Assembly (NCBI RefSeq): GCF_030272615.1
Contig: NC_081408.1
Span: 404,295,389-404,359,388 of the forward strand
Origin: Cryptomeria japonica
Taxonomy: Eukaryota > Streptophyta > Pinopsida > Cupressales > Cupressaceae
Length of the DNA: 64,000 nt
Reading direction: 5' to 3'
Shown: positions 1-11,603 of the stretch, one piece after another
How positions within the stretch are numbered: the stretch's first letter is position 1
Layout of the letters: each line of letters starts with the position of its first letter
Notes under the pieces: model-generated
Databases searched by the model: none
What the model was told of the DNA's origin: nothing
The model's input: only the letters and a program-made list of their open reading frames with translations
Made by a program: the position numbers and the translations under genes

Positions 1-26
1 ATCCATTGAAAAAGGCAAACAATTTT

Positions 27-823
27 GTAAAGGAATATCCATGGTGTGAAGTCTGCAATCTACCCCATGTTGCAGAACAATGTATGATCGCTCAAGGTTA
101 AGTACAAGAAAAAAATCATGAGGATGAGTATGAGCCCACAGTGAATGTACTTTCATCGGATCCATTTTGGGTAGGGGTGAGGATTCACCTAAGGAGGAGT
201 AGTCATCAGATGTACAATGGAGGAGAGAGAGCCAACAATACAACATGCAACAAATTTTCACTGATGATGATGATGAAGATACCTTAGCCTTGAGGAGATT
301 GTTCCATGATGAAGAGCCAGTGCATTCCTTAAGAAACCTAACAAATGAAGAAAATAAATCTTATATTGTTGCAGTAGTAGCACAGGAAAAAAGAAATTAT
401 CAGCTAAGGAACATAACAGTGAATCCAGAGAAAAGTAAGCCATCCGAGATATTTGCAAAGGTTCCTAAAGCTAGTGGAAACAAAGACACCATCGCCGAGA
501 AGGAAAAATAAGGTACAACAGAAAAGGTCAAACAAATGGAACCTCTCAAATTGACAAAGCCAATTGAAAAGAAGTAGATTAGTAAGCTAGTTTCAAATTG
601 TAGATCATTCATGTCTCAAGATTTATCGTAGGTGAAAGTATCTTTGCCCTTGCTTGAAGTGATGAAATTCCTTGATTATAAAAATGAAACAATCAATATT
701 TTGTCTAACATTGGTGAAGTTAATAAAGAGGATCATAACCCAAAAGCTGAAGATCCACCTGTTGTCTATTTGGGAACTTCTATCACCAAGAATCTTACCT
801 AGGTTGATCCCTTTTATCTGACT
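27..823 (+). pseudogene. gag C-terminal end and gag-protease linker of element A (decayed)
   Basis: A variant zinc knuckle, Cys-x2-Cys-x3-His-x4-Cys (CEVCNLPHVAEQC), is read at about 45-83. Such knuckles bind the element's RNA in the capsid precursor. An acidic, low-complexity linker follows (245-511, DDDDEDT region). One frame change lies between the knuckle and position 245. From 245 on the frame is the one that later encodes protease and RNase H. Stops at 509, near 574 and upstream of 824 each need only one C-to-T change from CAA or CAG. The N-terminal capsid part lies outside the window. Confidence 0.7.
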
Positions 824-1309
824 TTGTTGATTAACAATAAAATGGTTAAGAATTGTATGATAGATTCAGGTGCAGCCGTGAACATAATTCCAGAAGATGT
901 CATGAAGGAAGTTGGAATGCATGTAGACACTCCCTATGGGAAATGTTATGCTATGGATAATAGATCAGTCCTAGTTGTTGGAATCATGAAGGATGTGGAG
1001 TTTTGATTTCCAACATGCCTAGATGCGTCATATAAGACAAACATCACAATTGTTCAAGTGCCTGCAAATTATGGGATGTTACTATCAAGGCAATGGTCAA
1101 ATTTGGTATGGGTATACGTTCAGTTAGATCTATCATATGCAACCATCCCGGTAAAAGGAACATATGTAAGGATTGATAGAGAGCTGCGATCATCCTACCT
1201 GATAGAAGAAGTTGATCCAAATGAAACAACATGTTATCTCCAAACAGATATGGATAACTTTCAGGTAAGTATTTCTAAACCCATTTGATGCAAAACTAAT
1301 AAACTTGAA
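824..1309 (+). pseudogene. Aspartic protease of element A (decayed)
   Basis: This is a retropepsin-like domain that would cleave the gag-pol precursor. The catalytic motif Asp-Ser-Gly is seen in MIDSGAAVNIIP at about 860-895, followed by a region with hydrophobic strands. A second segment at 1058-1288 (LLSRQWSN region) takes the place of the family's LLGRPW motif. Stops at 1004-1006 and 1286-1288 are TGA, each one C-to-T change from CGA. The frame is shared with the flanking gag linker and RNase H, so this was one polyprotein. Confidence 0.75.
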
Positions 1310-1497
1310 GACACTATTAAAGAAAATGAGGATAAAATTTGGAAAATGTACTTTGATGGTGTGTGCAGTAAAGAAGGAAATGGAGCTGGTGTGGTTTTTA
1401 TTTCTCCTAATGGGAAATCATTCAAATATTCTTTCTTGTTAGCTTTTGAATGTACAAACAATGTTGTTGAGTATGAGACACTCTTGTTAGGTCTTAG
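1310..1497 (+). pseudogene. Extra RNase H (aRNH) of element A, first half
   Basis: The N-terminal half of an RNase HI-type domain is seen. The first catalytic Asp is in MYFDG (about 1346-1360) and the catalytic Glu is in VEYETLLLGL just before the break. The domain would degrade RNA in RNA/DNA hybrids during reverse transcription. It is cut at 1497 by element B and continues at 15816. It lies between protease and RT, not after the RT-linked RNase H as in elements B and D of this window. Confidence 0.85.
1493..1497. repeat. Target-site duplication of element B, left copy
   Basis: CTTAG directly before the TG that opens the left LTR of B; the same five bases follow the right LTR at 15811-15815. 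Five bases is the usual duplication length for plant Ty3/gypsy integrases. Confidence 0.95.
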
Positions 1498-2601
1498 TGA
1501 AGAGGGGAAAACAAATTTGAAAGGTAAACTGATCAAAACATAATGAAATAAACATGCAGAATGCTAAAATATCATAAAAAGACCATTTCACCTTGCTATT
1601 TTACCTTCTCCTTTGGATTGAGCTTGATGAAGTGAAGGTGCCCCTTGATAATGCTCCACTTGATGTGCTCCTTTGATTGTTGGATATGGATGGCTCTGCA
1701 ATATTGTGCACAAATGATAAGGATGAGATGATCAAGTTGCCAAGATGATTTCCTGGGCTCAAAAGGGCAGCATAAGCTTACTGGATTTCAAGATGTTTTG
1801 AATGAAGGGATGAAACCCTATTTTATAGGAAGAGGAGAGGAAAATGAATGGCTAGGATGAATTTGAGATGAAGGGCTATGATTTACTTGTGAGCTCACAC
1901 AAGCTCCAAGAGCGGGTGTGGAGACCAAGAAATATGCCCTAAAGGCATTTCATATCTCCACACTCTACAAGATGCATTGAAGGAATTAAAAATTCTCCAA
2001 AAATGAATCTTATGGGGATTAGAAGAATAAAAAGGAATTAAAAATTCCTTGGGAGAGGGAAATGCCTAGAGGAATGTGAGATTTTGAAAATCTTATATTC
2101 ATCTAGAAAAAGAGAATTTAAAGCTAGTGGCTGGATGAAAGGACAAAGAGTTGACTTTGTGGCTAATCATGATGATTAGCCATTAACGACTCATTAGGAG
2201 GGGGATTAGAGGAAATGTTAGGTGGGATTTATATTTGTAGGAGAATTTGACTAGGAGAGAGAATGAGTGGAGGGAACAAAAAATTAGAAGAATAATATTA
2301 AGTGAGTTTAGGGAGTTTCTAGAAGAATTTATTAGGTTAATGATGAATTAAGAAGATGATTTGTAGGAATCATGTAGGTTAACTAATTAATTGAAATTAA
2401 TTAGCTAAGAGGAAGATTTGTGAGAATTTGATTTTTTAGAAGAATAAAGAAAGGGATTGATTTATTAAATAAATCATATGCTATAGTGACAATATTAATT
2501 ATATTTAATTAATATTGAGAATAATTTTAATTAACATAATTAATTAATTAATTATGTGAAGAATTAAAAATAATTAAAATAATTATTTTTAAGTGTCTAC
2601 A
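1498..2601 (-). repeat. 3' LTR of element B
   Basis: Matches 14707-15810 base for base over the same length with only scattered substitutions. On the plus strand it begins TGAAGAGGGG and ends AAGTGTCTACA. The half near 2440-2600 is very AT-rich, with several runs of TTAATTAA. Confidence 0.95.
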
Positions 2602-2617
2602 TTTTTCCCCTCTTTGA
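2602..2617 (-). other. Polypurine tract of element B
   Basis: On the minus strand this reads TCAAAGAGGGGAAAAA and abuts the 3' LTR. It is the expected RNase H-resistant primer for plus-strand DNA synthesis, and its place confirms the minus orientation of B. Confidence 0.9.
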
Positions 2618-2821
2618 AGCGAGGTGTGATGACACATTGATTCAAAGAATAATCTTGTTTTGATGCTGATATTGGTTTGATAGGATGCCCTAGCTCTTGA
2701 TTTATAGATTACAGTATGGTGATGCCCCCTCGGGAGATCAATTGAGGTATTTGATCTTTGGAGTTTTGCGAAATTGATATCCCGATAGATTTGATTTGAT
2801 TCGATTGATAAGATCTAGATT

Positions 2822-3357
2822 CAGTCTGGTTTCAAGAAGAATTCATCTTGTATAAGACAAAGATGATCAAAGTGTCTGGTTTCAGGAAGGATTCATCCTG
2901 TATAAGACATGATTGATCACAACGTCTGGTTTCAGAAAGGATTCATCCTATATAAGACATGATAAGAGCATCTGGTTTTAGGAAGGATTCATTCTGTATA
3001 AGACATGATTGATCACAACGTCTGGTTTCGGGAAGGATTCATCCTGTATAAGACATGATCGATCACAACAAACGTCTATTTTCAGGAAGGATTCATCCTA
3101 TATAAGACATGATTAGAGCATCTAGTTTTAGGAAGGATTCATCTTGTATAAGACATGATAAGAGCGTCTGGTTTCAGGAAGGATTCATCCTGTATAAGAC
3201 ATGATTAGATCACAACGTTTGGTTTCTGGAAGGATTCATCCTGTATAAGACATGATCAGATCACAACGTTTGGTTTCAGGAAGGATACATCCTATATAAG
3301 ACATGATCGATCACAACGTCTGGTTTCAGGAGGGATACATCCTATATAAGACATGAA
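2822..3357. repeat. Tandem repeat, about 11 units of 46-54 bp, in the 3' region of element B
   Basis: Each unit holds GTCTGGTTTCAGGAAGGAT followed by TCATCCTGTATAAGACATGA and a short variable spacer (GATCACAAC or AAGAGC). GAAGGATTCATCC is nearly self-complementary (GGAT-TC-ATCC), so each unit could fold into a small hairpin. Units differ by a few substitutions and by spacer type. Confidence 0.9.
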
Positions 3358-4253
3358 TCAGAATCAAAATTGATTATGTGAGGAAAAAAAAGAAAAATAG
3401 AGGAAGAAAAATTAGGGTGGAAAATGAGGAAGATATATGAAGTAGTCGTGAGGTATTTGGAAAGAAGAATAAGAGATGCGAGACCGCGGAGGAAAATGGG
3501 GGCAATTGAGAACTCCATGGGATTATTGAGTTTAGGATTTGATGGAATAATGGTGAGATTTTGTGCACAATAAATGCGGAGAGCCAACCTAGTTTGATGT
3601 TGCCTTGAGTGACTTGCACCACTGATTATAGAAATCAAGATGCCATGAGAAACCGAGGGCGTGGATTGACTCTGCAGACAAATGGGAATTTCTTGCACAC
3701 AACAATGAAAGTGTTAAGAAACACTAATACAAAGTTGTAGGTTTGTGCAAGGAAACCCTCAAACACACCGATACCTCTTGTACACGAGAAGGTAAGTGTT
3801 GATAAACACTAGTACCAGGTCACTGGTTTATACAAGAAGGATCCAAAACATGCCATACTATGAAATATGCCCCAGTATGCACCTATCATAACATACCTGG
3901 ATATGGGAGAACCCAGGCAGTCATAAATAGTGGTAGTCATAGGGCAAAAGATGCAAGCCTATATGAAAAGATCTAACAAAATCTAACAAGTCTCTTCCTT
4001 GCGACCAAATGATACCTCTTGCCAAGAGTAGAACTAGGATGGACTTGGGATTGTTTCTCAAGACTTCTTGAAGCTTATACAGAGGCATAAAAGCTCAGTT
4101 TCACTGGGACATTTCTTGTTCATGACTTAGGCGAAGACTCATCATCATACGCATGTTTTATTGGGAGGCAGAAAAGAAGGAATGTTGTGCATGGGTGGGC
4201 TGGATGGTAGATGATTTGTAGTATCGACATGATAGATAGTGGATCCGGTTATT

Positions 4254-4440
4254 TACCTTGGCACCTGCACAGAGGTTTTCACCAAGATACTTGCCCATAG
4301 CACCATGAATTGTTTTTCTTTCTTTTTCTGATTTTTTTTTTTTCTTAATTTTTTTGTATCATAAGGTGCCTGTTTGCCAAGTTTGCACCAAAGTGACAAT
4401 TTTTTCAGGATCTTTTTTTTTTTTCATTTTTTTATTTTTT
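4254..4440 (-). other. Conserved non-coding block after pol (element B copy)
   Basis: On the minus strand this reads an A-rich tract followed by TTGGCAAACAGGCACC, then a second A-rich tract and TTGGTGAAAACCT with GCAGGTGCC. Element D has a matching arrangement just after its integrase stop (40266-40372: A-rich tract, GTGGTGAAAACCTGGCAAC, AGGCAC). The shared place and motif suggest a retained function or recent common descent; I cannot say which. Confidence 0.55.
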
Positions 4441-4464
4441 TGACAATTTAAGACTTTCTGAGGA

Positions 4465-5600
4465 CTAAGCATAAAACCTTTTTAGGTGCATGATATTCAT
4501 CAGATCATCCAAAGGATCGCCTTCAGGAGTAGCCAACTGATAAGCTCCTGATCCATATTTCGCTGTGATTACATATGGTCCAAGCCAATTAGGCTCAAAC
4601 TTGCCTTTCTTTTCTCTTTCTTGTAGATTTTTTTGATTCTCCATGAGGACAAGATCACCAACTTGGAATTCTCGGGTTTTGAATTTTTTATGATAACTCA
4701 TGCGCAGACGGTTTTGATATACCCGGAGATGATTCAAGGCCTTGAGGTGCCTTTCATCTAACAATTCTAGCTCTTGTAAGTGGGCAATTTTGTATTCTTC
4801 CTCTGGTAGGATGTTTTGTAGTGATACCCTTAGAGAGGGGATCTCGATCTCAAGGGGAAGGATAGCTTCAGAACCAAATACTAGAGAATAAGGAGTGGCA
4901 CCTATGGGGGTGCGGATAGAGGTGTGGTAGGCCCACAATGCAGGATGGATTTGGAGGTGCCAATCATGGCCCGCTTCATTGACTGTCTTTTTGAGGATTT
5001 TTATTAGGGTTTTATTAGAAGCCTCAACTTGGCCATTGCCTTGGGGATAATATGGAGTGGAGAAGCGATGTTGGATGTTGAATTTGTGGCAGAGTTCTTT
5101 GACATCCTAGTTTTTAAATTGTTTACCATTATCTGTGATGATAACTTTTGGGATGCCATATCCACAGATTAGGTAGTTCAAGATGAATTTGGATATTTGC
5201 TTGCTGGTGGTGAAAATAAGAGGGATAGCCTCTACCCACTTGGTGAAGTATTCGATGGCGGTGATAATGAATTTATGTTCGTTGGAAGATGAAGGGTGGA
5301 TTTTCCCAATGAGATCGAGCCCCCATTGCGAGAAGGGCCATGGTGTAATGAATGGCTGCAATTCTTGTGACGGTGCATGAATCTTGTCGCCATGCTGCTG
5401 GCAAGGGATGCATTTCTTCACATAGTTGTATGCATCTTCTTCCATTTTAGGCCAATAGTATCCCATTCTCAAAAGTTTTTTAGCCAATGTGAGTCCACTT
5501 GAGTGTGCCCCACAGATGCCCTCATGTACTTCACATAATGCCCATTCAGCTTTTTTTTTATCTAAACACCTTAGAAGGGAACCATCAAAATGCCTTCTGA
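4465..5600 (-). pseudogene. Integrase of element B (one stop)
   Basis: This would insert the element's DNA into the genome. Reading the minus strand, the His-His-Cys-Cys zinc domain comes first (HSSGLTLAKKLL through KKCIPCQQHG). The catalytic core follows, with Asp in WGLDLIGKI, Asp in IITDNGKQF and Glu in GNGQVEASNK. The C-terminal domain contains NWLGPYVI (GPY/F-like) and ends at LKRFYA. A single TAG at 5104-5106 interrupts the core, one C-to-T change from CAG. No chromodomain is seen, as expected for Tat. Confidence 0.9.
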
Positions 5601-5829
5601 ACAAGGTGTCTGCAAGGATGGTGTAATGGGCACATCGGCGGATGAAAGTTTGTTGTTGGGTTTTGGTGAGATGTGGGGGAATGGTGTTATCTTTGAGGAA
5701 AGCGAAGGTTTCTTGGTACCAAGGGGACTCTGGACCAACGAGAACACACACCATTTCAGATTTTGGTAGGCCATATGCCGGTATAAACAATTGCTCGATC
5801 AAGAACTCGCACTTCTGACTATGTGCTGG

Positions 5830-6303
5830 CATTTGAAGGAGGGAGCCAATGGTGGCCATTGCATCTGTAGCCCTATTGTTTGTTCGTGGGATTTGATCAA
5901 AATTGATTGCCGTGAAATGTTGCTTAAGATCTTCAACCATGGTACGGTAGGGAAGGAGTTTATCATCTTTTGTCTGGTATTCATCATTGACTTGTTTTAT
6001 GATGAGCTGGGAATTGCCATAGACTTGTAATTCCTTTATTTTCCAGTGGATAACCAAGCGTAAACCTATGATGAGGGCCTCGTATTCTGCTATGTTATTA
6101 GTACATGCAAAGGCTATCTTGTATGATTTGGGGATGCCATCTCCTTGAGGTGTGACCAATAATATTCCTGCCCCCGATCCATTTTGAGTGTAGGAGCCAT
6201 CAAAATACAATTTCCATGTGGAGGATGTGGCAACAGTCATAATGAACTCATCTGGTAATTCTGTGAGAAGAGGATGGTCACCTGGAAGTGGAGCTTTAGC
6301 CAA
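5830..6303 (-). pseudogene. Extra RNase H (aRNH) of element B, catalytic Asp changed
   Basis: The RNase HI fold signature is clear: LYFDGSYT (first Asp), NIAEYEALIIGL (Glu), VYGNSQLIIKQ, and NNRATDAMATI (last Asp). In this family the third acidic residue is the Asp of GDS; here it is GNS, one G-to-A change, which should cripple catalysis. It lies after the RT-linked RNase H and before integrase, the usual Tat order. It is in the same frame as integrase. A TAG just upstream (about 6304) separates it from the RT-RNase H part. Confidence 0.9.
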
Positions 6304-7640
6304 CTAATCTGCAATAACTTGTCCCTTGATTGCCTTTCTGTCCACATATTTGATGTCAAACTCACTTAGAAGCATGACCCATTTAGCCGTTCTGCCAGTG
6401 AGAGCAGCTTTTGATAGGAGATATTTAAGTGGATCAATTTTAGCAATTAATTTTGTCTTGTTGTTTAGCATATAGTGTTGTAGTTTCTATGTGCTGAACA
6501 CTAATGCCAAACATGCTCTTTCAATGGGGGTGTAGTTGAGTTCATATCCTAGCAATGTCCAACTGATGTAGTAGATGGCGTGTTCCTTCCCTTGATCATC
6601 TATTTGCGCCAGTAATGCCCCCAATGCCACTGTAGTAGCACATATGTACAAAATGAGGGGTTTTCCAAGGGTAGGTGGCATCAAAACTGGAGGTGATGCT
6701 AGATATTCTTTTAATTTTTCAAAGGCCTTTTGATAGAGGCAATCCCATTTGAATTGTGTGTCTTTACGTAACAGGTGTGCAAATGGATGGCACTTGTCAG
6801 CTAGCTGTGAAATGAAACGCCTGACAGACTGGAGTTTTCCCTGGAGACTGCGTAATTGTCTGAGAGTTTTTGGTGGAGGCATTTCCATAATAGCTTTTAC
6901 CTTTGCGGGATCAACCTCGATACCTCTGCGGGAAACAATGAATCCTAATAGTTTTCCCGATGTGACTCCAAACACACACTTTTTTGGATTCAACCATAGT
7001 TTGTATTTTTCCAATCTTTCGAAGATTTGTTTTAGAATAGGGATGTGCTCTTGTGTTGTCTTGGATTGCCTAGCAGATCATCCATGTAGTCCTCCATAAT
7101 TTTGTGCAAGAGGTCATGAAAAATTGTTGTCATTGCTCGTTGATATGTAGCTCCAACATTTTTAAGGCCAAAAGGCATGACCCGGTAATAGAAAGTATCC
7201 CATGGTGTTGTGAATGTGGTTTTATGCTGATCCTCATCTGCTATTCTGATTTGGTTGTATCTAGAAAACCCATCCATTAGCGATAGCATTTCATGTCCTG
7301 TTGTAAGATCCACAATCATATGTATGTTTGGGAGGGGGAAATCATCTTTAGGACAAGCTATATTTAGATCTCGGAAATCTGTGCAGATGTGGATGCTCCC
7401 AACAGGTTTGCCAATAGGTACAATGTTGGAGACCCATTCAGCGTAATCTATGGGTTTGATAAATTCTGCATCTAACAACTTTTGAAGTTCTGCCTTGACC
7501 AAGAGAGAAATATGCGGGTGCATTTTGCGGAGTTTTTGTTTTACAGGTTTTGCATCTGGGCGGATGGTGAGATTGTGAACCACCAAGGTAGGATCCAACC
7601 CTGGTATATCAGAATAGGACTATGCAAAATTGATTTTAAC
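6304..7640 (-). pseudogene. Reverse transcriptase and RNase H of element B (frameshifted)
   Basis: The RT fingers and palm are read from about 7598 (PDAKPVKQKLRKM, then FRDLNIACPKDDFPLP). The active-site motif YMDD lies at 7077-7088. A frame change just after YMDD leads into the part from 7014 (LNPKKCVFGV, then LRSLQGKLQSVRRFI), which runs into a Ty3-type RNase H (KPLILYICATTVALGALLAQ). Its first catalytic Asp position reads Cys-Ala, suggesting an inactive domain of the kind often seen when a second RNase H is present. Stops at about 6484 and 6304 fit CAG-to-TAG. Confidence 0.9.
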
Positions 7641-8469
7641 CTTTGTAAGGAAGTTGATGAAGTCTTGTTTCTTGATTTCGGTGAGGGATTGGCAATGAGC
7701 ACATTTTTCGGAATGACTTCGATGCCCATGTCGATGCTGTCTATTTCTTCTATCAACAAATTTGATTTGTCCTATGGAAGGTAACCAATGGTAGGGAGGT
7801 CAAATCCCTCATCGTCAAGTGCCTTTTCTAGGTTTTCACTTTCAGATACGCCCTTTGTTTTTATTTCTTGTTCATCCAAAGGCGCCTCAGGGAGGTTTTC
7901 ACCTAGGAAATCATATATTTTTCTTTTATTATCTTTTTTGTGGATAAGGGCATTGACTTGACTACCAAAGTATCCCTTTTTATGTAGTTGAATACCCTCA
8001 ATTCTATTACAATCTTCCATATTTTGCGCTGTTAGGAGAGCAATGAGAGCATTATCGTCGGCGCAGATATCTAAAGTGGGTTTGTCTCATTGGCCCTAGT
8101 CAATGAGTTTAGGATGGACAAGATGTAGCTCATGTGAAGTGGGAGGGGTTACAGGGGTGATGGTATTGATGTAAGTGTCGAAGAAGGTATCTTTCTCATA
8201 TTCATAAGGCATTTCGTGGAATTCTCTTCGTCAGCGCTTTCGATATCCGAAGAAGGACTAGAAGGGGCACCGACGATAGTAATCTTAGGCACCGAGGTGT
8301 ACCCCAAGCCTCTGTTGTATCTGTAGGAGATAGGATTTATGGGTGCTTTTCTTCCTTTCTCCTCTGGTCCCAGACCGTGTCCTTTGTAACCCATTTTTTC
8401 AACTATGGCAAATGCTTTTGGGTACATTTCTTTGGATATTCTTGTTGGATCATCATCCTCTTCCCGGTA
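7641..8469 (-). pseudogene. Protease-RT linker of element B with G-patch
   Basis: Reading the minus strand from 8427, a G-patch motif is visible: IVEKMGYKGHGLGPEEKG, with the glycine spacing of that RNA-binding module. An acidic stretch follows (DIESADEENS). A second open segment (7772-8020) is in another frame. G-patches are known after the protease in some retroviruses and in some plant Ty3/gypsy elements, where they may act with reverse transcription. The frame is shared with the protease upstream; the separating stop near 8467 fits CAG-to-TAG. Confidence 0.75.
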
Positions 8470-9234
8470 CTACCATGAAGAGATATCTTCTTCGGGGTTC
8501 TCATTATCAAGTGGGCCCCATTGCTGGAAGGTGGTGTTTTGACATTGCATGACTGGTTTCGGGTCCTTTTTTAGCTCATTTGGTTTTCCAAATGACTTAG
8601 GAGAGAGAGGGAGGTTGCTTATTAATAAGACGTCCTCCAATTCGTATTCTCCATAGCCATTGTCTAAGATCTTGATTTGATTATTTGGTTGGGATGATGT
8701 GGAGGCAACATTTGATGTGTCAGATGGAGGCGTTGGCAAAGGTCTATTTAGTGGGCAATGATACAGATGCTTCCCCTCTAATAGTTTGCAATATTGAAAA
8801 GGTTGGGGATCACCTTTGATAGTGATCACTTTTCCATTATAGGGGAATTTGATGCATTGGTGATAGGTAGAGGGTACGACCTGCAAGGAATGAATCCATG
8901 GCCTCCCGAGGAGAATGTTGTAGGGGAGATCAAGATCGAGTACTTGGCAAGGGGTTTCAATTGTAATGGGGCCCACTTGAAGAGGTAAGGTGATCATGCC
9001 CTTTGAAATTCTTTCCGCATCATCATATGCCTTTATTGTGATCCTTCTTGATGTGTCTATCAGATCCTCAGAAAGTCCCAATTGCTTTATTAATTTGTAT
9101 GTACATAGATTAAGCCCAGATCCACCGTCTATCAGGATACGTTTGACCTTATGCTTGTGGATGAGAGCTTCGATGTGCAAAGGTTTGTTATGGTCCTCAT
9201 TTGCCAAAGCATCTTGGGAGTTAAATACAATGTG
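8470..9234 (-). pseudogene. Aspartic protease of element B
   Basis: The catalytic motif is seen in KRILIDGGSGLNLCTY (Asp-Gly-Gly), and the second family motif in YNILLGRPWIH about 85 residues later. The domain runs for about 150 residues and then passes into a Ser/Pro-rich linker. It is read in the same frame as the end of gag, from which it is separated by one TAG at 9235-9237 (CAG-to-TAG). It would process the gag-pol precursor. Confidence 0.88.
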
Positions 9235-11598
9235 CTACTGGGTAGCAAGGTTTCTAATGAGGGTTTGAAATTGGGTGGCATTGATGTTATCAGGAATGCG
9301 TGATTGGAGAAGGGCTTGTTCCAAAATTTCTTTATGGACCGGAGAAGTCTTGAGAAGTTCCAAAGTGGAGATCTGCACGGGTGTCTTCCCAAGTTGACCA
9401 AGGAGGTCATATCGACGGGTGGAAGACATGGGTGGGGGGTTTGGTGGGGGAGGAACTCCTTGGATGGTGACTCCTCCTCGATGTGTAGTTGCATTGCAGT
9501 CATTCTGGAAATGGGAGGTGGAAGGCGTGGTACCTTGAATGACTATTCTAGCCAGATTTGGTCTGCTTTGGGAAGAAGGAGGATTAACTCCTTGGATGGT
9601 TATGAGATTGACATGATTGTTTGCAGGTTCAATGCGACTTACTAAAAAATCAAAATCGGTTACGTGATTAGCGTAGTCATAACCCATTGCGTTAGATGAT
9701 GAGCCTTTTCCTTTATCATGCTTTGGGAAGGGTTCCTGGTACATTTTGAGTTTGTCATTGTTATTACCAGGTTTTGCATTTGCTACCTCAATCTCACCTC
9801 TATCAATGAGATCTTGTATGTAGATCTTCAGTTTCATACACTTTCATGTATCATGTCCCTTTATACGATGGTATTCACAATACTCATTTTCATTATACCA
9901 TCTTGGTTTAGGTTGATTGGGATCAAACGGGCGAGTGATTGGAAAAACCACTATACCTGCTTGGACAAGTTTTTGAAACACCACTTCAATAGGCTCAACA
10001 AGAGGAGTGAAATCTCTTGGAGTCCTGTTATTCGATCGGGGTGGTCGTCCCTGGATTGAGACATTGTTGTGAAGTTTTTGAGGTTGATTTGAATTGTTTT
10101 GATTGTTGAATTGATGAATATTGGTGGTGGATTTTGGGGGAGCGGCCATGGTTTTGGACCCGCTTTGCATCAATTACACCATCATTGACCACGTTTTTAT
10201 TTTTAGCCCAGAATTTTGGCTTGTCGTTATGATAAGAGGAAGGACTTTGTGATGACTTCTGGTAATGTTTCAAGGTTCCTTCCTCCAACAAGACACGTTC
10301 GAGGGCGAGGCCCTTATCGGTCAATTTTTGGAAGGATTTGATACATTGAGATATTAAAGGTCTTGAAAGTTCAGGCACCAAGTTCTTTTGAAATAGTTCA
10401 ATTTGATGTTGTTCTGGCATGTCCCACTGGAATTTTTTTGATAATATGTCGCCATCTTTGTAGGAAATTGGCGAAGGTTTCTACAGGCCTTTGTTTTGTA
10501 TTACATGGGTCCATCATAGAAACATCATTACCCATGTTGTATGCATAGTGGGCCACAAATTTTTCTTCCAAGTCTAGAAAAGAGACAATGGAACCTCATG
10601 GTAAAGATGAGAACCATGCCAGGGCATCTCCCATGAGACTCTTGGGAAAGAGTCTGCGAAGATAAAGGTCACTATAGGAGACTTCTTGGCAAAAGATGTG
10701 GAATTCGCGGACATGGTCGCGGGGGTCTCCTTTGCCTTCATACTTGGTGAATTTAGCGATCTCAAATCTCGGGGGATACGGTGCAACTGATATGGATGGG
10801 TCGTAAGGACAAGGGCAAAACTCTTCAAATGAGTAAGCTTTCCTTTTATTAGTCTTTTCTTTCATGTTTTTGATGATATTCTTCATGTCTTGAATTTCCT
10901 TGATGAGGTCTTATTGTGGACTTTGATATTGATGGATTGTATTTGCCCCAAGAATTGGATGAACCAAAGAAGGTGCACCACCACCAATATATTGATATGA
11001 TGAGGAGGTGGGAATGTGAGATGTTGTTGGGAGAAAGGGAAGTTTGTGGAAAAGAAATATGTGGTTGAATAGAAGGAGGTGATATAGAAGTTTGTTGGAG
11101 AATGGATGAGATTGGATTTGATAGTGGTATGGATGGTAAGGAGGAAGAAGGCAGGATGGAGATCGTGGTGGGAGGTGTCGCGGGTGGCATTGATTGGGCT
11201 TAGATGATTGATGGGCCTACAATTGATTGAGTTTGAATAGTAGGTGCAACACTTTGTGTGGGAGCGAGGTCTCCTTGTGGTTGTTGGACGAGAGCAGATC
11301 TATTAAATTCAGGTGGAAGTTGAGCTCCCTGTTCAAGAAGAGTTTTTAGAAGTGCAATAGGATTGTGTTTAATAAACTTTTCTATCATCTCTTGGTTATA
11401 AGAATCCGCTAGGAAAGTTTGCATTTTCGGACAAAGTTCATCTTGGTTAACCATGTCAAGATTTTGGCTTTGATCTTGATCGCTTGGTTGCCCGCTTTGT
11501 GTATGATCTTGCGTGGGATCTTCATATAGGACACCAATGTCTGGCATGCCATATTGTTGATCAACCATCTTTTTCTTTTGGGATCGAGTTGCGACCAT
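9235..11598 (-). pseudogene. gag of element B (several frameshifts)
   Basis: The likely start is the ATG at 11598, giving MVATRSQKKKMVDQQYG. Capsid-type sequence follows at about 10886-10570 (KFTKYEGKGDPRDHVREF, LFPKSLMGDALAWF). A Cys-x2-His-x4-His-x4-Cys knuckle lies at 9838-9879 (CEYHRIKGHDT, one TGA, KCMKLK). The frame changes near 11190-10890, between 10600 and 10420, and near 10170; after that it stays open into protease apart from transitions to stop. This is the RNA-packaging shell protein. Confidence 0.85.
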
Positions 11599-11603
11599 AC
11601 ACG

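Larger units (their letters stand above)
1..1497 (+). mobile_element. Element A (Tat-like Ty3/gypsy), left part
   Basis: This is the left part of an old LTR retrotransposon entering from the window edge. It holds a gag zinc knuckle, an aspartic protease and the first half of an RNase H. The element resumes at 15816 after the insertion of element B, whose removal joins the RNase H in the same reading frame. No 5' LTR or PBS of A is in the window. Assignment to the Tat group rests on the extra RNase H and on the sequence style of RT and integrase. Confidence 0.85.
2618..4464 (-). other. 3' untranslated region of element B
   Basis: About 1.85 kb between the integrase stop and the PPT. No convincing reading frame is present. 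It contains eleven tandem repeats (2822-3357) and T-rich tracts (A-rich on the coding strand) at 4320-4440. A block with GGCAAACAGGCACC on the coding strand recurs after pol in element D. Long repeat-bearing 3' regions are common in Tat elements. Confidence 0.8.

Noticed and set aside
2822-3357. A CRISPR-like array, because of regular repeats with spacers
   Set aside because: Spacers are short and nearly identical, repeats vary, and the array lies in a plant retrotransposon 3' region.
3342-3698. 118-codon minus-strand frame in the 3' region of element B
   Set aside because: Starts inside the tandem repeat, has no recognisable domain, and overlaps a second open frame of equal quality.
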